Positions 53,607-64,000 of a DNA stretch of 64,000 bases are shown piece by piece. This stretch comes from Vespa crabro (taxonomy: Eukaryota; Arthropoda; Insecta; Hymenoptera; Vespidae). Each line of letters begins with the position of its first letter. Position 1 is the first letter of the stretch. The DNA lies in NCBI RefSeq assembly GCF_910589235.1, contig NC_060957.1, forward strand, positions 9,379,662 to 9,443,661, written 5' to 3'. The notes beneath the pieces were generated by a model, which worked only from the letters and a program-made list of their open reading frames with translations, was not told where the DNA came from and ran no database searches. The position numbers and the translations under genes are program-made.

Positions 53607-54731
53607 ATATCTAATTTGTGTTATTTAATTAAGACATTGTTGAATTTGTAAAATATGTTTTATATTTATTTCTTATGCAGTAATTATACTAATAGGATAT
53701 TTATTGAAGCCAAAGCTGAATATCAATTGTATGCAAAATTTATACGATAAGGTTGGTTATTAGATTAGCATTTTTACACGAAATTTAGCTGAGTAATATT
53801 TACAAATATGTAAAGGTTATGATTAAACGTCTAAAGATAAATAGCCAAAAGGAAATATAGAGTGAGATTGTCGTGTAATAATAATACTTTGATGAGATCT
53901 AATTATACAAACTGCATACCCTTTTTTGATATATTTAGTTCATTATGCTAATCCAAATAATCTTGTTAAAATCATCAAAAATTTCTATATTCGTATAAGT
54001 AGAAATAAAGTGGATTTTGATAAAAAAAATTTACATTTATAATATTATGACAATATTAATCGCGTATAATGATAAGTAATTGTTCAGATTTCATGCAGTT
54101 TGTATTAGTGTTAATATTGCTAATTAAAGATCTCTTCCATAATTGACATTAGAATGCATTAACATTGTTTTAACTAAATAGTCAATTCAACAAATCAAGT
54201 GTTATATATAATATTGCAAGAGTTTGATATTAAATTAAAAAGAGATAAATATGTTAAACAAAACAAAACAAAATTGTATAAAATTATTCTTAGAATAGAC
54301 AACTTTTGTAATAACTTCGCACAATAATAGCAGTTAAAAATGTCTTATTGAATTAAATAATTAATGAAAACATGTGATTTTGAACTGGATAAATTATAAA
54401 TAATTGCATTGTATTGTATAGTTTGTATAATAGATTACATTTTTAATAAAGGACGTAGTAATATATACAGTAATGTTATTCAATACCGTATTTTATATAA
54501 GATATTAAAAGCATTGACATATCATGTTTCTTTTTTTTAAATATTCTTGAATAAACGATACATTTTTTAACTTTACTCTTAATAATCATTACTATTGCAT
54601 CACTTCAGTGCGAGAAAGCAAGAGAAAGAGAGAGAGAGAGAGGGAGACAAGCAGAGACACGCGCGAAAGAGATAGCACGACATTATGAGAGCAAACGAAA
54701 AAAAAAAAGTAATAGTAGGCAGATGAAAACC

Positions 54732-54806
54732 ATGGCGGCGATTGCTCTCGCGAAATTGTACTTTCGCTGTGTTGTACGCTTTTCTGATCGAGAATTCAAG
54801 CGTTGA
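54732..54806 (+). other. uORF upstream of FBXO9, 24 codons
   Basis: ATG in a very strong context (AAACCATGGCGG) encodes MAAIALAKLYF and ends at TGA after DREFKR, 36 bp before the predicted FBXO9 start. If it lies in the mRNA it should reduce initiation at FBXO9. Confidence 0.45.
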
Positions 54807-54842
54807 AGAAGAAATATTACAGAAATTGAATAAGAATAAACA

Positions 54843-56799
54843 ATGGTAAAAATGACATTCTTTGTTTGAGTTGACGTTAAATCGTAACTGTACATTTCGC
54901 AGATTCACCGTTGTGACAATCAACATAACCTATATATCTTTTAAATGTTCATTCTATATTGCCTAGGAGCATAATAGTATCGTGCGATATTATCATTGTT
55001 ATCATTGTTGTTAATTATTTGATTTTTTTTCATATTTTGATAGAGTAACATTGGTGGTGCAAGTAATGATTCGGATGATGGTGGAGATGATCAAGAAGCA
55101 TCTTCTTTTTTAAAGGATCAAAATGTTGAAGATGCATTAACATCATTCAGAGAGCAATGGCAACGTGAACTGGAAATATCACCAAAACGAGATATATCCA
55201 AAACACAATCTACTCGATCTGTTAGTACAGAAGTATCTAAGGATGATTCACAATCTGTTGAAAATAAAGTACGTAGAATACATGTTTAATAAGATGCTAA
55301 TATTTTTCAGCTTGAAAGTCAAGCTGTATCATTTTTTGTAGGCAAAGAATTTGTTCCTTAAAGGTGTAGAACACGAACAAAGCGGGCAGTTGTATGAAGC
55401 AATTCAATTTTATAAGCGTGCTGTACAATTAGTCCCTGACATTGAATTTCATTTGTACGAATCAACAAAAATAAAGTCACGAGAAAGATTTGAATCGGAT
55501 GATAATCTTGGAAGTATTGATAATGATGCACATAATGCGGATGACGATAACAAAGATGAGGAAGAAGATACTGAAGATGAATCTGATCTATCTGTTAAAT
55601 TATCTAGAATTGTCAACCGCAATCAATGTGTTTGCTTTCGAAAATTCGAACAAAGTGTGAGTATTTCGTTTATAAATATTGAAATTTTGTCAATGAAATC
55701 ATGAAGAATATTATCTACATTTTGATATTTTTTTCTTCCAGGCAACACATATATCTGCTTTACCAATGGAAATAATACTTTACATTTTACGATGGGTTGT
55801 TTCTTCAGAACTTGATTTGAGGTCACTTGAAATGTTCTCTAGAGTATGTCGCGGATTTTATATATCTGCAAGAGATCCAGAAATATGGAGACTTGCTTGT
55901 ATCAGGTAAATAAGAAACATCAAATAGTTTTATCTTTATTTAATATTTATGATATGATTATTTTTTTTTATTGATTTTTTGTCAATTTTTAGGGTATGGG
56001 GTGTAAATTGTGGAACTTATGAACCAAAATATCAATCATGGAGGGACATGTATGTACAACGGCCTAGATTAAGATATAATGGGTGTTACATCAGTAAAAC
56101 AAGTTACATTCGTCATGGAGAAAACAGTTTTCAAGATCAATTTTATAAACATTGGCATTTGGTTGAATACTTCAGGTACCTGAGGTAAATTGATAGTGAG
56201 TTATTGATGATCTTTATGAATTATTATTGAATACTTTGTGCATTTAATATTCGTTTCAATACATAGATTTTTTCCCGAAGGAAGAGTCCTAATGCTGACA
56301 TCTACAGATGAAGCACAAACCTCTGTTAATTGTTTAAAAAATCGCATCCCACGAAATTCTTCAGCATTGATAGGACACTATAGATTATGTGATAATTTTG
56401 TTACATTGGTACTCAAAAGACAGGATACTAATAAGGGAAATAATAATACGTGTCGTAGAAGGAGACAAAGAGAGACGGTACATGATAGCGGAGAACAAAC
56501 ATTTCATGTTGTAAGTTTCTCTTTTTTTTCTTTTTTTACAGCTCATGCAATATATTTCTTGGTAATGGAAATTGTTAAGTAATAAGTAAAATAACATTTT
56601 CTTTTAGGAATTCGAAATCCAAAATCATCATAGAAGGATTAATTCACAACTGTCATGGCTAAGATATAATATATTTACTAGATATAGAAATGGGCAGGAA
56701 CCATGCGTAAATACTATGAATCTTAGCGGGCGGTACCCACCATTCAGGTTTAGCAGAGTTAAGAGTTATACTCAGGAAAGTGAGGCTCCATTGCAGTAA
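54843..56799 (+). CDS. FBXO9: F-box only protein 9
   Basis: Substrate receptor of an SCF (SKP1-CUL1-F-box) ubiquitin ligase; in vertebrates it targets TEL2/TTI1 under growth-factor signals. Exons: 54843-54845 (only the ATG), 55044-55268, 55342-55656, 55742-55905, 55993-56184, 56267-56510, 56608-56799; 444 residues. A helical TPR/MIT-like hairpin (NLFLKGVEHEQSGQLYEAIQ, then FYKRAVQLVPDIE) is followed by an acidic Asp/Glu linker. The F-box at about 186-235 reads ISALPMEIILYILRWVVSSE and then VCRGFYISARDPEIWRLAC. The FBXO9 C-terminal domain follows: WRDMYVQRPRLRYNGCYISK, RFFPEGRVLMLTSTDE and GHYRLCDNFV, with FRFSRVKSYT near the end. The single-codon first exon (ATG then GTAAAA) is inferred; all later exons are clear. 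Confidence 0.93.
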
Positions 56800-57176
56800 T
56801 AAAAATTGCTTGAGAATCAGATTTGGTAAGAAGATTATATTGATAAAAATTTAAAGAACATAAGAATAACAAAAGATAAATTCAAAAATTACAAATTTCT
56901 TCTACACAAATGTTCGTTGAAATATTATTATTTAAAATCTTTAAAATCTTTAACAAGGAAAATGTGCCCTGTGACATATTGTCACGTGATATAATCACTT
57001 TGTTACGTGTATTCAGAACATAAACCTTCAGTTACAGAAAAGCAGTAGTAAGGCTTACACAGATTGCTATCTAACTATCGATTAGCGATGTTTTTAAAGT
57101 TTCATGATATTTGAATATTGTAGATGTAAAAATAATCTTTATCTTTATTGATTTTAATAGTGTTATTTTTCATTAA

Positions 57177-57178
<2 letters not shown>

Positions 57179-57264
<86 letters not shown>
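57179..57264. repeat. (TA)n microsatellite with TACA interruptions
   Basis: About 85 bp of TA units interrupted by two TACA motifs. Confidence 0.96.
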
Positions 57265-57268
<4 letters not shown>

Positions 57269-58093
57269 TCATATACCTATACATAACTTTTCATTGTAAT
57301 TTATTATTGCTTTAAGCACATATATGGTGCCTTATGTGCTTTTAAAAGTAGGTGCTTATATGTGAAATGTTGTATCATTTTAATTTCATCTCAAAATAAT
57401 TATACGTACGGTCTATTTCGCTAAATAGTTGTTAGAATTTAATTTTGATAGTGAACGCATGGTACATTTATATATGTATATAATATTTGATTCAAAATCT
57501 TTATATATCATGCGATCGCTAAAAATAATGATAAACTATAAGTGAACTAACTTGCAATATACTTTCAATCAAAGTACATGTAAAAAGAAGAAATCATAAA
57601 AGTATTAATATACATCAATTAACTCTATATTACACGAAAGCTAATTACTTAATAGATGTCAAATAAGTTGAAAGATCTATTTGTTGACCTGGTCTACATC
57701 TACTATGTGACTATTAATATTGTTTTAAATTAAGATCATTAAAAAAGAATTCAAGTTGAAAAAGACTATAGTACTGTATATAATTGAGCGATGATGGAAT
57801 TTAATGAACGTCCATATTTTTGAACAATTTTATTTCTCTAAATATCGGATTTGGTATAGTAAAGTGTAAGAATTTATAGAAATGAGAAATTGGAAACGTC
57901 TTGGAGACATTGGTAGGTGATGATATCGATAATTACAACCATATAATAAACATATTTTTGATGTGCTTAGAATGCCTATTTTACTTAGAAAACATATCGT
58001 CTTAACAGACTCTTCCTTTTCTTATTAAATCCGCAATCCTGCTGCGTGATTCGATTTCGAAGTCATATATTAACATGAATTTGGATACTCATG

Positions 58094-58096
<3 letters not shown>

Positions 58097-58159
<63 letters not shown>
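58097..58159. repeat. (TA)n microsatellite
   Basis: About 31 uninterrupted TA units in the PAQR4 3' flank. Confidence 0.97.
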
Positions 58160-58165
<6 letters not shown>

Positions 58166-58451
58166 TACATAAAGCCACCACATTCACTATCGATACCGAA
58201 ACAATATATATTATATATCGCATAATATATATAATATACATATATCTTTGTACTTGCACTTGTACTTCGAACATCCAGTACATATGATCCATATTATCAA
58301 ACAGCTTTAAAATTAGCTTCTTACTTTTGAACCACGTATGTATCGATCATAAAACATTTCAGCATTCTTAACTCCTTATACAATTGCATTGAATAATTTA
58401 TCAGCTGTATCTTATCACAGACTATTGCAAAATGACGTTATTACAAATCGA

Positions 58452-60955
58452 TCACAATTCTTCGTTTATCATCGAAGAAGTATTTGTTTCATTACACGTG
58501 GATTGATCAGCCATCCAAGTTAGATCCTCGATAGTGGCTGTATGCATCGAACAAACAGCTAGAACGACCAACACGTGCATCAGATTGTGAGAATTCAACA
58601 TGAAATCTAATTTTCCTGGCATCCATTTTTCGGGAATACGAAGAGCACCGACAATTGCACCTATTACAGCTATTAAATCCTAAATTACACAAAAATATTC
58701 AAATATTATTTCTGTAATCAAAAGTCGTTTTTTTATATACATTTTTTTTTTTTTTTTTTTTTATAAAGAATAATTGAAAAATATACGATAGAGATACCTG
58801 TAAGACGATATGAGTTAAAGCATTGGGTGAACCACCACCGATACCGAAACACCTCATGGTCATTATGAACATTCTCATCAAGAAAGGAGGTGCAAAACAT
58901 AGTCTCCTTTCCCACGGAGATCTCGCGTGCATTGCCTACAAATGTATCCCAAACAATATTTAGAGATTTTCTGATGCGTCGTATGTCTATACATTTAATA
59001 TCACAACATTTATATATTACCTTCAGAAGACCCCATATACTGAGAAAGCAGTAAATAAAAATACAGCAGTACCAGTGATTATCAGGTAAACAATGAACCG
59101 ACGCTGCCAGCATTGGAATAGCTCCTGAAATAAAAACGAGTATTTATTATCTTTTTAATCAATTAAGAAAAAAGATCAAATTAATTGGTTCGAGATTGTA
59201 AGTCTTCTAATATGACATGAATTACCGAAACTTTGACATAGCCAAATACCGATCATGTCGAGTCTTAATAACGATCTATAGAAGGCTTCGTCATAATTAA
59301 CGTTCATGAAAACATGATAAATAAAGGATCCGATCCATGGACTAACTGCCCCTATCAAGTGACACCAAGATAATATTGCCCCGAGTATTCCTTGCGTATG
59401 CCATGGAAGCCAACGAGGTATGGTCCACAACATGTATAGAATTGCGAAACCTATAAGATAAAAATAATTCAACAAAATTTTGCTTTCTCATTTATTGTAA
59501 TAGATGAAGTAGCTTGATAAATTTCCTTTTCTAAATTTTTTCATTGTGGAAAACGCCTATTAAATTATTGACCTATTAAAATCTTATGTTTTATATATAT
59601 ATATAAGTATATACGGTACTTAATAACGATTGATTTATGTAACAAAACGCGTTTGCTTTTTTTCTATTTAAAGACATAATAATCAGTAGTTTGTTTATAA
59701 TGTTTAATATTAATCTATTACAAATCATTTTAAACAGCTATCACATCGATTGATCCTCAGTTTTTCTACCAGTGTTCTAAACAGAAAAATAACTGCTTAT
59801 ACATCCCGTAAACGGAAGTCTCGTCCAACGCACCTTGACCTTTTAGCGTTATCTTTACATTTTATCCTATTATATAGACCTGCGGGATATCCTATAAGTT
59901 GAATGGTAAGATGGTAAACCTTTTTTCTCAATTTTTTGTAATGAAAATGGATTAGACGTTACTACGTCATTGAATACTTTTTTCTCTCTTTACAATTATT
60001 ATTTTATGTAATTATCATTATTTTACATATGTTATTATGTATATAATTTTTTTTTTTTTTATCAAACTTGAACTTTTTTGATTTATACAACTGTTTAGAT
60101 TATATAGGCGTTTTATCAAATATTTGGCCTTTTGTTATCGTAATTAATTTTTAATTGATACACTTATCTCTACGGCTTTATCTATTATTTTAGTTATGTA
60201 TTTACGTCACTTATTGGAGTTTTCCTTAAATATCGATCGAATTCAAATTTTATATTATGTATTCATTTATCAGAAATGTTAAGTGATGTGACAAGATCTA
60301 ATTATTATTTTAGATCGTATATTTAGCTCGAGTAAAAATCGTTCATATGCTGTATTTTTGAGATGAAAAAATCTATAAATCAATATGTGATACATATAGG
60401 ACAAAATCGATGCAACTTGGTTACCAAGCATGTATGTAATCGATTCCTTGGGATCATATTCACGGTTATTTCCTCGATGTAACCACATTTTTCTATAAGT
60501 TATAATTATTTTTGTATAATTTCGTTGCATCATTTTTCTTGTAGAGATAAATAAATGAAAACAAGCATATAAAAGTAATTCGTTTCTCAAGTAGGAATAA
60601 AAGTTTCTTTGAGAATTAATAAAGTATTAGAGCTTGATAGATCTAAATGCTTACCGTGCGTCATGATGTTGACAGTCTCATTGTGGATATAAAAGAGACT
60701 ACCGATACATTGACGGACGGTCATGAGAGGCCTGTAACCAGTATGTATGTGCGGATTAAATTGGAGATGTCTCGGCATGTCGACCCATCTCCGAAGGAAA
60801 AGATTTTCTGACGAGTTTCGTTCTTTCCTCTCGCCGTTTGCAGTGTACATCCTAACGTCATTGACGTCTCGCGAAGTGGTCCCTTCCGTTTTGATGATTC
60901 GATTGATATTAAATTGTTGCTGCGGAGGGACGTTGGCCTCCGTGGCATCGCACAA
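58452..60955 (-). CDS. PAQR4: Progestin and adipoQ receptor family member 4
   Basis: Seven-helix membrane protein of the PAQR (adiponectin-receptor/hemolysin III) superfamily; vertebrate PAQR4 sits in Golgi and other membranes and is tied to ceramide metabolism. Exons: 60955-60655, 59450-59226, 59124-59021, 58935-58798, 58679-58452; 331 residues. Signatures are MPRHLQFNPHIHTGYRP, SLFYIHNETVNIMTHG (exon 1 end), WIGSFIYHVFMN, LRLDMIGIWLCQSFGAIPML, RIPEKWMPGKLDFMLNSHNL and MHVL. The putative zinc triad is present: His146, His287 and His291 (HxxxH). The N-terminal cytosolic part before PRHLQFN is about 60 residues longer than in vertebrates. An internal Met at about residue 36 or 60 could be used instead, but the frame is open from 60955. 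Intron 1 is 1.2 kb, long for this region. Confidence 0.94.
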
Positions 60956-62001
60956 TAATAATCTGTCCTTTTGATGTGACGTTGTGCGAAAAGATTGATC
61001 GTGATAGTCAGCTGGGACGATGATGATTGTTTGTGAAAGAACGCGTGGAGAACATGAGAATCCGCGATGGAAGGTTTGGAGAGGACTCCTAAAAAGAAAC
61101 GTCCTCTCTCTACTGTGGCTGACTTTGTCACTGCATCGTTAGCGTCGATCAGAGTCGATCAGCCAATCTCTCCTCCACCTCCTTTACTTCAACCACCACC
61201 ACCACCACCATTACCACCTCCACCAGTCGTCGTTGTCGTTGTCGCGTTCTCGTCCACTCTTCTACTCCTCTTCACTCCTCTCCACCACTTTAACAACCCC
61301 TTTTCCTCCAACACACGGACACTCCCGCCATCAGAGTTTCTGCTTCTGCGGCGGTCCTCCAACGGCATTCGCGCGTTGCCGGGACAACCAAATCCATCGA
61401 TCGCCTTTCTGACGCACGAAAGGGTAACTCGATTTCAGACCGACTCTGAGATCTTACAAATCGTGATCTAGCTTGAAATATAATTAATAAGAGATACAGA
61501 TTTTCATCCATACTACCTTATAGATTTTATATAGAAACACATGAAGTTATTCGATTATAATTGATCGAGATAAATAGATAGATCGTTTTACGTATTTGTT
61601 TTCTAGTATTGATAATTTCAAATTTACCGCCGATAATATTTTAGCATGATAGCATGAGAATATATTAATATTTTCAATGAAACGACTTCATATAGTTTTT
61701 TATCAACTTACCATCCTACTATACCTTCATATTACGTTCTATTAAAAAATAAAGAAAGAATCATCAAGTATATAAATACATGAAGATTAAAGATTTTTGC
61801 TGCATAAACGTCATAATTTGTTCTCTAACGTGGGTGTGCTGCAAAAATATGATTCAAATTTGTTCACCCTCTCCTATACCCGCTGAAGGTCATATGTACG
61901 ATATCTACCTAGGGTAGGTTGTGTCACTGCGCATGTGCCAAAATGATGAGACATACTGCAAGCAACTACCACGCTCGGTGAGTCCTAGATAAGCGATTAA
62001 G
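60956..62001. promoter_or_regulatory. GC-richer divergent promoter region, PAQR4 and the downstream plus-strand gene
   Basis: CpG- and GC-richer DNA between divergent start codons. It includes a CCA/CCT-rich tract (61165-61220) that gives a plus-strand ORF (61067-61471) starting MEGLERTPKKKRPLSTV, followed by a proline run. The opposite frame (from 61131) is also open, so neither is taken as a gene; 5' UTR and promoter function for PAQR4 is more likely. Confidence 0.45.
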
Positions 62002-63142
62002 ATGGGCGCGCGATCCGCGCCACGAATCTTTCTCTATCTTACATCGAAGGGTCTTTCAAATTTTTCCCAATCGTCATCCTTTCGAACGAAGAATATTCGA
62101 AGTTTGTTGTCTTCCAAAGAACAAGTAAGTTGAACGTTCTTCTTATGAATCATCCATTTTGAATGCTTCACATTTTCTTCCACGAGCTTTTCCCTCGTTA
62201 GAGCTTTCTGCAAACGAGTCAGTGGCGCATCAAACGGTACTCGTGACAGGACGATATTCCTGTAAGTTTTATATGTTAATTAATAGACAAAAAGAATATT
62301 TGAAATTTTATGATTTTCTTTCTTTTTTTTTTTATCGAAAAATTTTCTATCAAGTTTATTAATAAATTCGATTTTAAATTAGACAATCTACCTCTTTTTT
62401 TCTTTTTCCCGTTCTTTATTTTTTTTTTTTTCTTTTTTTTTGTAATCTGTGCACACTTATAATCTTGGATAAATTTCATGACCTCATTACTACGAATGCG
62501 GTCTAATTATTAACCCGCCGATCGAGTATACTCGCGTGAGCCGCATCGTGATTGGCGCAGGTCCAGTTGTATCACGTGTAGCAGACGTAAGAGTTATGTT
62601 TTTGCATTAGTCTATCGACTTTTACTATTTCATGCTGAAATTACTTGAATTTTCATCATCTTTAAATTAAGAGCAATTTATTATTTTTCTTTTTTTTTTT
62701 TTTATATATTTTATGAAAAAAAATGTTAACAAAAAAATATTAACGTTTTTGTTATATTAATTATACGACTAATTTATCACACAGGGACAAATATCAATGT
62801 GAATCATTCCAAGTGTTGCAAGTTTTCTCTTCTTTGAAAGCATAAAGATAGAAGGGCAATATTTATAAAAGTATGACACACAATTTGAATAATTTCCAAA
62901 TTACGCACGATCGATCGATTTACAGTAGTTAATTTCTTTTTTTTTTATATATTTCATTTTTATTTTCATGCAAGTATTTTTTAATATAATTTTAATCGAT
63001 CAATTTTCCAACAATATGGAACAATTGGAATATGTTTCAGAAAAGGTGCGCTATCTTATGGCCTGATCTATCAAGATCAATTTCCATGGCGACTACTCAA
63101 CGATTTATCTTCGATCATTCTGAATTTTTCACTTTGAACGAG
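62002..63142 (+). CDS. Probable first two coding exons of an unidentified gene with a mitochondrial-type presequence (partial)
   Basis: Exon 1, 62002-62124, starts MGARSAPRIFLYLTSKGLSN and ends with SLLSSKEQ at a canonical GTAAGT donor, phase 0, 41 codons. It is rich in Arg, Ser and Leu and lacks acidic residues until the end, as mitochondrial targeting peptides do. Exon 2, 63041-63142, follows TATGTTTCAG, is open in the matching phase for exactly 34 codons (KRCAILWPDLSRSISMATTQ, then RFIFDHSEFFTLNE) and ends at GTAAAA. The inner Met in SISMATTQ could start a cytosolic form. Later exons were not identified and probably lie beyond 64000. The family is unknown. Confidence 0.4.
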
Positions 63143-63245
63143 GTAAAACACGATAAAGAGCAATAGAATATTTAGCGACCATGTGATTCGTTTGTTTTTC
63201 TATCCTAACGTTTTTGTGTTTGATAAAAATTTATCTTCTTCTCTA

Positions 63246-63342
<97 letters not shown>

Positions 63343-64000
63343 CATCATTATTATTATTGTTTATTAATTCATTTTGTAGGTTTCCCCCCTTATATAATAC
63401 TTTTGCTATGTCCGGTACAAGATCAAGAAATACTGTCATAAAAGCACTACGTGAGTTTTATTCTAAGCGACTATTTTTTTTTCCTTAACTTAGTTGCTTC
63501 AATCAAAATGCGTTATAGACATATTTTAAGATCAACCAAATATAGTATATTATGATATTTTAGTAACGTGATTCTTGATCGAAACAGTTATATTTAATGA
63601 AAGGAATAAAACAAAAAAAAGGAAAAAAAAGAAAAAAGAAAAATTGGTCGTCATTTGTGACGTGCAAACGTCGAACCGCCAAAATATTGAAATATTTATC
63701 GGTAAAGATGCTGGTAGGTCGTTATACAAATATCGTTTGCGTGTTGGTGGTGCCATCTATGATAACGCGGACAGATTATCAAATCGTTATTCCGAGCTCA
63801 AGTGTTTACACTTTATAGATTGTGCTTACGCGATTAATTTAATGTGTATACAAGAAATTCAGCGTGAATATGTTATGGAATCTATTAAATCTTATTCGAT
63901 GCGGACTTGCAGATATTTTTAGAAGTCTAATCTGGATCCAGGTGCGTTTAAGCTCATTCAAAATTTTTAATGTTATTATTATTATGCTTATTAACAATAG
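63143..64000. other. Intronic or 5' region with weak exon candidates
   Basis: Apart from the (TTA)n tract, a possible exon lies at 63380-63450 (acceptor TTTTGTAG, donor GTGAGT) containing ATG at 63408 with MSGTRSRNTVIKAL. A 115-codon open frame at 63575-63922 has more balanced composition after residue 25. Neither joins the upstream exons in phase and neither is recognised. Confidence 0.3.
63247..63358. repeat. (TTA)n microsatellite
   Basis: More than 30 TTA units with one TTT and two ATC interruptions; both strands give long homopolymeric ORFs that are artefacts. Confidence 0.97.

Larger units (their letters stand above)
52678..54842. other. NT5C2 3' flank and FBXO9 5' region
   Basis: AT-rich sequence with two large microsatellites. 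From about 54600 the composition becomes more balanced, marking the FBXO9 promoter and 5' UTR. A 24-codon uORF lies at 54732-54806. Confidence 0.6.
56800..58451. other. Tail-to-tail spacer FBXO9 / PAQR4
   Basis: AT-rich 3' flanks with two large (TA)n tracts; no gene supported. Confidence 0.65.

Noticed and set aside
60721..61131. 136-codon minus-strand ORF beginning MTKSATVERG
   Set aside because: It overlaps PAQR4 exon 1 in another frame; the PAQR4 frame has clear family motifs.
62159..62261. Possible exon encoding LSANESVAHQTVLVTGRYS before donor GTAAGT
   Set aside because: It ends in a phase that produces an immediate stop with the next exon at 63041; the 62124-63041 junction is more consistent.
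63183..63488. Long poly-Leu / poly-Tyr / poly-Asn frames on both strands
   Set aside because: They come from the (TTA)n microsatellite; every frame is homopolymeric.

Overview
The window looks like an AT-rich insect nuclear genome, most likely a hymenopteran (bee, wasp or ant). The genes have short GT-AG introns, mostly 60-200 bp. The encoded proteins are clear animal orthologues, and intergenic DNA is very AT-rich and crowded with (TA)n, (GA)n, (GT)n and (TTA)n microsatellites. The order-level call is inference; no species-specific marker was seen. No bacterial, viral or CRISPR sequence and no tRNA or rRNA gene was recognised.

Layout. 1-2933 (+): 3' two thirds of importin-7. 7020-8010 (-): NEDD8-conjugating enzyme UBC12. 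8738-13476 (+): IFT122, divergent from UBC12 and with a near-perfect RFX X-box 105 bp before its ATG. 13987-15857 (+): secreted CUB-domain protein. 16040-17712 (-): prostaglandin E synthase 2. 18347-19173 (+): rhomboid protease RHBDL4/RHBDD1. 20666-22696 (-): Arp1 of dynactin. 23931-26519 (-): glucosidase I (MOGS). 26520-34721: gene-poor DNA holding duplicated blocks and signs of an unannotated minus-strand spliced transcript. 34722-36575 (-): SEPSECS. 37560-52677 (+): NT5C2-type 5'-nucleotidase with a long 5' region and at least three alternative first coding exons. 54843-56799 (+): FBXO9. 58452-60955 (-): PAQR4. 62002-64000 (+): the probable 5' end of a gene that continues past the window.

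Most genes are unrelated housekeeping functions: nuclear import, neddylation, ciliary transport, ER glycan trimming and quality control, dynein-dynactin transport, Sec-tRNA synthesis, nucleotide turnover, SCF ubiquitination and sphingolipid-related membrane signalling. Gene pairs are often head-to-head (UBC12/IFT122, PTGES2/RHBDL4) or tail-to-tail (CUB/PTGES2, RHBDL4/Arp1, FBXO9/PAQR4), so promoters and 3' ends are probably shared or interlocked. Exon boundaries were set by hand from GT/AG signals, reading phase and recalled orthologue sequence. For the complete genes the summed exon length is a multiple of three.

No novel enzyme system or defence system was found. The points most worth a second look are the IFT122 X-box, the NT5C2 alternative and cassette exons, the retained SEPSECS in a probable selenoprotein-less lineage, the CRE/CCAAT-driven minus-strand transcript near 30.1 kb, a 30-bp perfect palindrome near 22.88 kb, a small TA-flanked inverted-repeat element at 45.2 kb and an unidentified 91-codon minus-strand ORF inside the NT5C2 intron.
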